This document shows, in pieces, positions 14,226-17,468 of a DNA stretch of 17,468 bases; positions within the stretch are counted from its first letter, which is position 1, and every line of letters begins with the position of its first letter. The DNA lies in contig CALREG010000012.1 in the NCBI GenBank assembly GCA_943355135.1, forward strand, positions 1 to 17,468. The letters are read 5' to 3'. Origin of the DNA: Candidatus Nomurabacteria bacterium (GTDB taxonomy: Bacteria > Patescibacteriota > Minisyncoccia > Phycocordibacterales > SBAW01). The translations under genes and the position numbers were made by a program. Under the pieces are notes generated by a model that did no database searches, had not been told where the DNA came from, and was given only the letters and a program-made list of their open reading frames with translations.

Positions 14226-14296
14226 CTGCGGGGGAAGGATTCGAACCTTCATAGCGGGATTCAAAGTCCCGAGTCCTACCATTAGACGACCCCGCA
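14226..14296 (-). tRNA. tRNA-Gln (anticodon UUG)
   Basis: A 71-base minus-strand tRNA, read from TGCGGGG to CCCCGCA plus discriminator G. The acceptor stem has 7 pairs including U1-A72, and G73; both are hallmarks of bacterial tRNA-Gln. The D-arm is GTCTAATGGTAGGAC. The anticodon stem CGGGA/TCCCG holds loop CTTTGAA with anticodon TTG. The T-arm is GAAGG-TTCGAAT-CCTTC. CCA is not encoded and would be added enzymatically. Only one base separates its 5' end from the stop codon of the HTH/LAGLIDADG-like gene, so the tRNA is probably cut from a joint transcript by RNase P. Confidence 0.95.
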
Positions 14297-14297
14297 A

Positions 14298-14975
14298 TTA
14301 TTGCGTCATGCCCTCCACCCAGCCGGCAATGGTTCTATTGAGCTGAGAACTGGAGCGTAGACGTATGCGCACCAGCCCATAATACCCGTTTTCTGTACTT
14401 TTCCTACTTGTCTTAAGTATATTCTTTTTAAAATATACGGTCTCTAATTTTTTTACTGATTCAGAGAGTATTTTTGCCCAATACAACCTCACTTCGTCCA
14501 AACGATGTCGGTGGGTTTCATGTAAATATATTTCAAACTTTATATTTAGTGGATCGACTTTGACTACCTGTAATAACCAATCTTTAAAGAATTTAATCAT
14601 CAAAGGATCCGAATTGTTGAAGATTACGCTGGTGCTTAAAGTACTCGGTCGCTGCTTAGAACCTTCCGCCCAATACAGCGCTACTCCTATAAGCCACCTC
14701 TCCCTTTTTGTAAGGGTTCCTATCTGAGCTCGAGCACTATTTTTGAGCTGTTCAGTGTTTACAAGTCTTTGTTTTCGTCTTGCTTCGCCTCCCCGTCTTG
14801 CTGCTGCCAACTTTTTTTGTGTCAAAATGTGCTGCTGAGGCTTAGATAAAGAAACTGATCTCAACCACAAAGAAAGAGTTGATTTAGCTACAGGAACTTG
14901 CTTTAAAATTTCTCGATACGAAAGGCCGGACTTTCGTAAATATATAGCTTTCTCTTTTTGAGCATATCGAACCAT
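14298..14975 (-). CDS. HTH protein with LAGLIDADG-like motif, family common in Patescibacteria
   Basis: A 225-residue basic protein. Residues about 8-40 (LRKSGLSYREILKQVPVAKS) look like a resolvase-type helix-turn-helix. A highly basic stretch follows (55-90). Then comes LIGVALYWAEGSK (95-107), which has the shape of a LAGLIDADG helix ending in an acidic residue (Glu104) and GS. Next are 'NNSDPLMIKFFKDWLLQVV' and 'KFEIYLHETHRH', patterns seen in homing-endonuclease folds. I recognise this architecture from many Patescibacteria genomes, where it is annotated as hypothetical; nuclease activity is inference. The DNA is visibly richer in A+T than neighbouring dnaX and dus. The gene is separated from dnaX by 51 bases and ends one base before tRNA-Gln, which hints at a mobile history. 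Confidence 0.8.
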   Translation of the reverse strand: MVRYAQKEKAIYLRKSGLSYREILKQVPVAKSTLSLWLRSVSLSKPQQHILTQKKLAAARRGGEARRKQRLVNTEQLKNSARAQIGTLTKRERWLIGVALYWAEGSKQRPSTLSTSVIFNNSDPLMIKFFKDWLLQVVKVDPLNIKFEIYLHETHRHRLDEVRLYWAKILSESVKKLETVYFKKNILKTSRKSTENGYYGLVRIRLRSSSQLNRTIAGWVEGMTQ

Positions 14976-14981
14976 GCTTAT

Positions 14982-14987
14982 ATTCTA
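14982..14987 (-). promoter_or_regulatory. Candidate -10 box before the HTH/LAGLIDADG-like gene
   Basis: TAGAAT on the minus strand ends 6 bases before the ATG at 14975, with no Shine-Dalgarno between them. This gives another predicted leaderless start. No -35 consensus is seen 16-18 bases upstream, so the call is tentative. If real it would also drive the tRNA-Gln. Confidence 0.35.
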
Positions 14988-15026
14988 ATGCAGAAAATAA
15001 GCGAGGTTTTATATTATCCACACCAA

Positions 15027-16076
15027 TTAGCCCAGCGCGCGGTACAAGGCAAGCTCCATAGGGATCTGCGGCAGAGGTGCGCGGTTCATCTCAATCAGTG
15101 CAGTGAGGAGTTCGGCTAGTAGGCTCGCATTAAGTGCTGTCCCCTCCTTGGCAAGCTTCTGCAGGAGCTCCAGATCATCCGACCCAAACTGCCCTGCGAG
15201 CTCCTCTTTGAGTTTTGGGGCAAAGCGTAGCAACAATACCGCGCGGACTTTTGCGACTGCAAGCAGGGCGAAAACTTTTGCCTCGGTGCCGCCCGCAGCG
15301 GCTTGATGAAAGACCTCTACTGCTCCAGCAATATTTTTTGCCGCGAGCGCTTGTATAAATGCGTTGACCAGCTCGCCCTTGGGCGCACCAACCACCTTGG
15401 CCACCTCCTCTTCAGTCAGCTTGTCGTCGGTCGAGATGGTAAGCACTTTCTGCAAAATCCCTTGCGTGTCGCGGAAGGAGCCATCGCCCATCAATGCAAT
15501 AAGCTCGGCGCCCGCAGGCGCAAGCGAGGCGCCCTCTTTTTTAGCGATGTCGAGCACCATTTTTTTGAGCGTCTCGTGCGACGGCTTTTTAAAGCTGAAA
15601 GTCTGGCAGCGCGAGACGATAGTTTCGGGCACGCGGTCGAGCTCGGTAGTGGCCAGCACAAAAATCGCGTGCGCCGGCGGCTCTTCGAGTGTCTTTAAAA
15701 GCGCGCCCCACGCATCTTTTGTAAGTGCGTGCGCCTCATCGATGATATAAAATTTGTATTTCGAACTGAAAGGTAGCGTCGATACCCCATCGCGCAGCTC
15801 GCGTATCTCATCGATCCCGCGATTGCTCGCAGCGTCCATCTCATAAATATCCTGCTCGGTCGTGCCGAGCGCACGCGCCAAGATGCGCGCCATCGAGGTC
15901 TTGCCTGTGCCGCGCCCACCCGCAAACAGGTACGCGTGCGCGATCTTGCCGCTCTTTACCGCAGCTTCGAGTACTGACACAACCTCCTCTTGCCCGCGCA
16001 CATCACCAAAGGTTGCAGGCCGATACTTGCGGTAGAGTGCCGCCGGTGCACGCTCAATATCAGTCGCCTTTTTCAT
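15027..16076 (-). CDS. dnaX: DNA polymerase III subunit gamma (short DnaX, no zinc module)
   Basis: A 349-residue clamp-loader ATPase. It has ALYRKYRPATFGDVRGQEEV (13-32), Walker A GGRGTGKTS (53-61), Walker B with DEAH (113-116), a sensor-1 region FVLATTELDRVP and the SRC motif (155-157). In most DnaX proteins a four-cysteine zinc module of about 25 residues follows Walker A. Here the sequence goes from ARALG directly to TTEQDIYEMDAASNRG with no cysteines, so the module is absent. It ends after the collar domain ('LPQIPMELALYRALG'), lacking tau domains IV and V, so it is a gamma-type subunit. I chose the ATG at 16076, which overlaps the end of the dus gene by 17 bases; the longer frame to 16124 lies inside dus. 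Confidence 0.93.
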   Translation of the reverse strand: MKKATDIERAPAALYRKYRPATFGDVRGQEEVVSVLEAAVKSGKIAHAYLFAGGRGTGKTSMARILARALGTTEQDIYEMDAASNRGIDEIRELRDGVSTLPFSSKYKFYIIDEAHALTKDAWGALLKTLEEPPAHAIFVLATTELDRVPETIVSRCQTFSFKKPSHETLKKMVLDIAKKEGASLAPAGAELIALMGDGSFRDTQGILQKVLTISTDDKLTEEEVAKVVGAPKGELVNAFIQALAAKNIAGAVEVFHQAAAGGTEAKVFALLAVAKVRAVLLLRFAPKLKEELAGQFGSDDLELLQKLAKEGTALNASLLAELLTALIEMNRAPLPQIPMELALYRALG

Positions 16077-17094
16077 TATTTTTAAGTATATACTCTTCCA
16101 CCAATCGCTCCACCTCCTCAGCATTTGTTGCCTCCATCAGTTGCATCCGTAGTTCTTTGGCACCATCGAACCCTTCGACATAGGCCTTAAAGTGCTTTTT
16201 CATAATCGCAAAGCTTTTGATATCGCCGAGCAGATCCTCAAACAGTTTGGTGTGCTCGACCAACACGCGAAGACGGAAAGTGGTCGAGAAAATAGTCTGG
16301 TTGAGGCCGGAGGCCGACCCGAGGACTTTTTCTTGGACACTTTCCGTAGCAGCGAAAAGCCATGGGCGGCCAAAAATTGCTCTGCCAAGCATGACCCCGT
16401 CGGCACCCGACTCTGCTGCCTTTGTGCGCGCGTCATCCAAGTCTTTTACATCTCCGTTGCCGATAATAAGGGTCTTACTGCCGAGCTCGTCGCGGATTTC
16501 TACCGCGCGCTTGACCCTGTCCCAATGCGCAGCCACTTTGGACATCTCTTTACGTGTGCGCGCATGCAGAGTGAGCGCCGCCGGCTCGGCCGACAAAATT
16601 TTAGGCAGCCACTCCTCCAAAATATCTTTGTTGTACCCAAGGCGGGTTTTGACACTCACCGGCAGCTTAGGCGCGCCGCGCTTGGCGGCCGCCACCAGCT
16701 CTTTGGCGCGATCGGGGGTCAAAATGAGTTTTGCCCCCGCGCCCTGCTTTTCTATCGTCTTGTCCGGACAGCCCATGTTGATGTCTATGCCATCAAACCC
16801 CAACTCTTGCGCAAGTGCAGCCGCCTTCTCCATATACTCGGGTGTGGAGGTAAAAAACTGCGCCACAATAGGCCGCTCGGCCTCGGTATACACCAAGTCG
16901 CGCATGAGCTTCTGCCTCCCCTCCTCTCCTGCTCTGCACAGACCATCAGCCGAGACAAACTCGGTCCAAAACACGTGGGGCCCCGCAGGCTTAGAGTATT
17001 TGGCTATGACGCGCCGAAAGGCCGCGTCAGTAACGTTGGCCAGCGGGGCAAGGACAAAAAACGGCTTCGACAATGAATCCCAGAAAGTTTGCAT
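16060..17094 (-). CDS. dus: tRNA-dihydrouridine synthase
   Basis: A 344-residue FMN-dependent TIM-barrel enzyme that reduces uridines in the tRNA D-loop. Signatures in order are VLAPLANVTDAAFRRV (14-29), the active-site Cys109 in INMGCPDKTIEKQGAGAKL, Lys149 in VKTRLGY, His177 in LHARTRKEM, GNGDV (FMN phosphate contact) and GADGVMLGRAIFGRPWLF. The C-terminal helical domain is shorter and more charged than in E. coli Dus proteins. The usual 'APMAGVTD' is APLANVTD here. Which of DusA, B or C it equals cannot be decided. Its ATG shares one base with the stop of the upstream gene (TAATG), and it overlaps dnaX by 17 bases, so all three genes are in one operon. Confidence 0.95.
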   Translation of the reverse strand: MQTFWDSLSKPFFVLAPLANVTDAAFRRVIAKYSKPAGPHVFWTEFVSADGLCRAGEEGRQKLMRDLVYTEAERPIVAQFFTSTPEYMEKAAALAQELGFDGIDINMGCPDKTIEKQGAGAKLILTPDRAKELVAAAKRGAPKLPVSVKTRLGYNKDILEEWLPKILSAEPAALTLHARTRKEMSKVAAHWDRVKRAVEIRDELGSKTLIIGNGDVKDLDDARTKAAESGADGVMLGRAIFGRPWLFAATESVQEKVLGSASGLNQTIFSTTFRLRVLVEHTKLFEDLLGDIKSFAIMKKHFKAYVEGFDGAKELRMQLMEATNAEEVERLVEEYILKNNEKGD

Positions 17095-17468
17095 TACCGT
17101 AGTTTGTAATACAGTTTGTCCCCAAAACGCAAATCGAGGTACTCGAGCTCGGAGAGCTGGTGCGACTTCATCGGCTCGGAGGTAAGCGCAAGGCTGAAGC
17201 GCTCGAAGATATCGCCACCTGCGTCTGCAAGCGCAAAGCGTAGTACAAAGTTGTTTGTAAACTGCACTTGCACATCACCATTAGCATCTACCTCCACCGA
17301 CTCGATAGTGGTGTTCGGTACTTTTGGTACCAAGGCATCACAGAGCGCCATGAGTGCCTGAAATTGCTCTGCGGTTAAATATTGTTTGGGTAGCACACTG
17401 CCGGTCGTTGTGCCGAAGTAGCGATAGTACACCGGCTCAGAAAAAGTCGGCGCTGCTCCGTATACGAC
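17094..17468 (-). CDS. ftsQ: Probable FtsQ/DivIB-like cell-division protein, C-terminal part
   Basis: An open frame runs from the window edge to its TAA, giving the last 124 residues; the start is outside. A GTG inside (17432) is not needed as a start because the frame continues upstream without a stop. The piece has alternating strands ('IESVEVDANGDVQVQFTNNF', 'VLRFALADAGGDIFERFSLA') and ends YLDLRFGDKLYYKLR. The closing D-L-R-F-G-x-K-x-Y-Y-K resembles the last strands of FtsQ/DivIB, where the chain pairs with FtsB/L in the divisome outside the membrane. Without the membrane anchor and POTRA domain this is a likely, not certain, call. It overlaps the dus start by one base. Confidence 0.55.
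   Translation of the reverse strand, partial: VVYGAAPTFSEPVYYRYFGTTTGSVLPKQYLTAEQFQALMALCDALVPKVPNTTIESVEVDANGDVQVQFTNNFVLRFALADAGGDIFERFSLALTSEPMKSHQLSELEYLDLRFGDKLYYKLR

Noticed and set aside
14152..14346. 64-codon plus-strand frame across the tRNA
   Set aside because: It translates the antisense of the tRNA-Gln; 'GRIRTF' and 'LVRIQSP' are typical artefact peptides from tRNA or T-loop-like sequence.
16192..17185. Two long plus-strand frames (294 and 322 codons) opposite the dus gene
   Set aside because: Both are antisense to a complete Dus protein with all active-site motifs, and neither shows domain-like sequence.
1..17468. CRISPR array, insertion sequence, transposase or phage genes
   Set aside because: No regularly spaced repeats, transposase or phage structural genes were seen on either strand; the only mobile-type suspicion is the gene at 14298-14975.

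Overview
Every protein gene and the one tRNA in this 17.5 kb window lie on the minus strand, so transcription runs from high to low coordinates. The genes are packed with 1-4 base overlaps or gaps of a few bases. The gene set, the compact layout, standard use of TGA as a stop, and a protein family (14298-14975) that I know as common in Patescibacteria point to a candidate-phyla-radiation bacterium, probably of the Parcubacteria group. This is inference from gene content; no rRNA is present to confirm it.

Read in the direction of transcription, the window starts with the end of a probable cell-division gene (ftsQ-like), a tRNA-dihydrouridine synthase and a short DNA polymerase III gamma subunit (17468-15027). 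Next come a helix-turn-helix/LAGLIDADG-like protein and, one base after its stop codon, a tRNA-Gln(UUG) (14975-14226). A 230-base non-coding stretch follows (13997-14225), holding tandem and direct repeats, a palindrome and a potentially structured RNA element.

The distinctive accessory part is a copper-handling cassette (13972-9331). It holds a DUF305 copper-binding protein, the Cu(I)-sensing repressor CsoR, the Cu(I)-exporting P1B-ATPase CopA, an HMA domain fused to a DsbD/SafE-like membrane protein, and a small anchored cupredoxin-like protein. A perfect 18-bp GC-rich palindrome sits inside the csoR promoter and is almost certainly the CsoR operator, giving a copper-inducible csoR-copA-HMA/SafE-cupredoxin operon. 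DUF305 lies upstream with its own, less clear control region.

After it come housekeeping and envelope genes (9313-2587): rlmH, a secreted M23 peptidase, a 56-residue membrane protein that is easily overlooked, a GIY-YIG protein, an SGNH hydrolase, an ABC-F ATPase, a methyltransferase, an HI0933-type flavoprotein and rlmB. A cold-shock gene with its own promoter and terminator follows (2488-2291), and then an FAD-linked oxidase and the start of a metallo-beta-lactamase-fold hydrolase cut by the window edge.

Several operon-leading genes have a -10-like hexamer only 6-8 bases before the start codon and no Shine-Dalgarno sequence, which suggests leaderless mRNAs. Genes inside operons more often show a GGAG/AGGA-type site. 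Other points for a second look are a DnaX without its usual zinc-binding module, a cupredoxin-like protein without any histidine, and the direct abutment of the homing-endonuclease-like gene on the tRNA.
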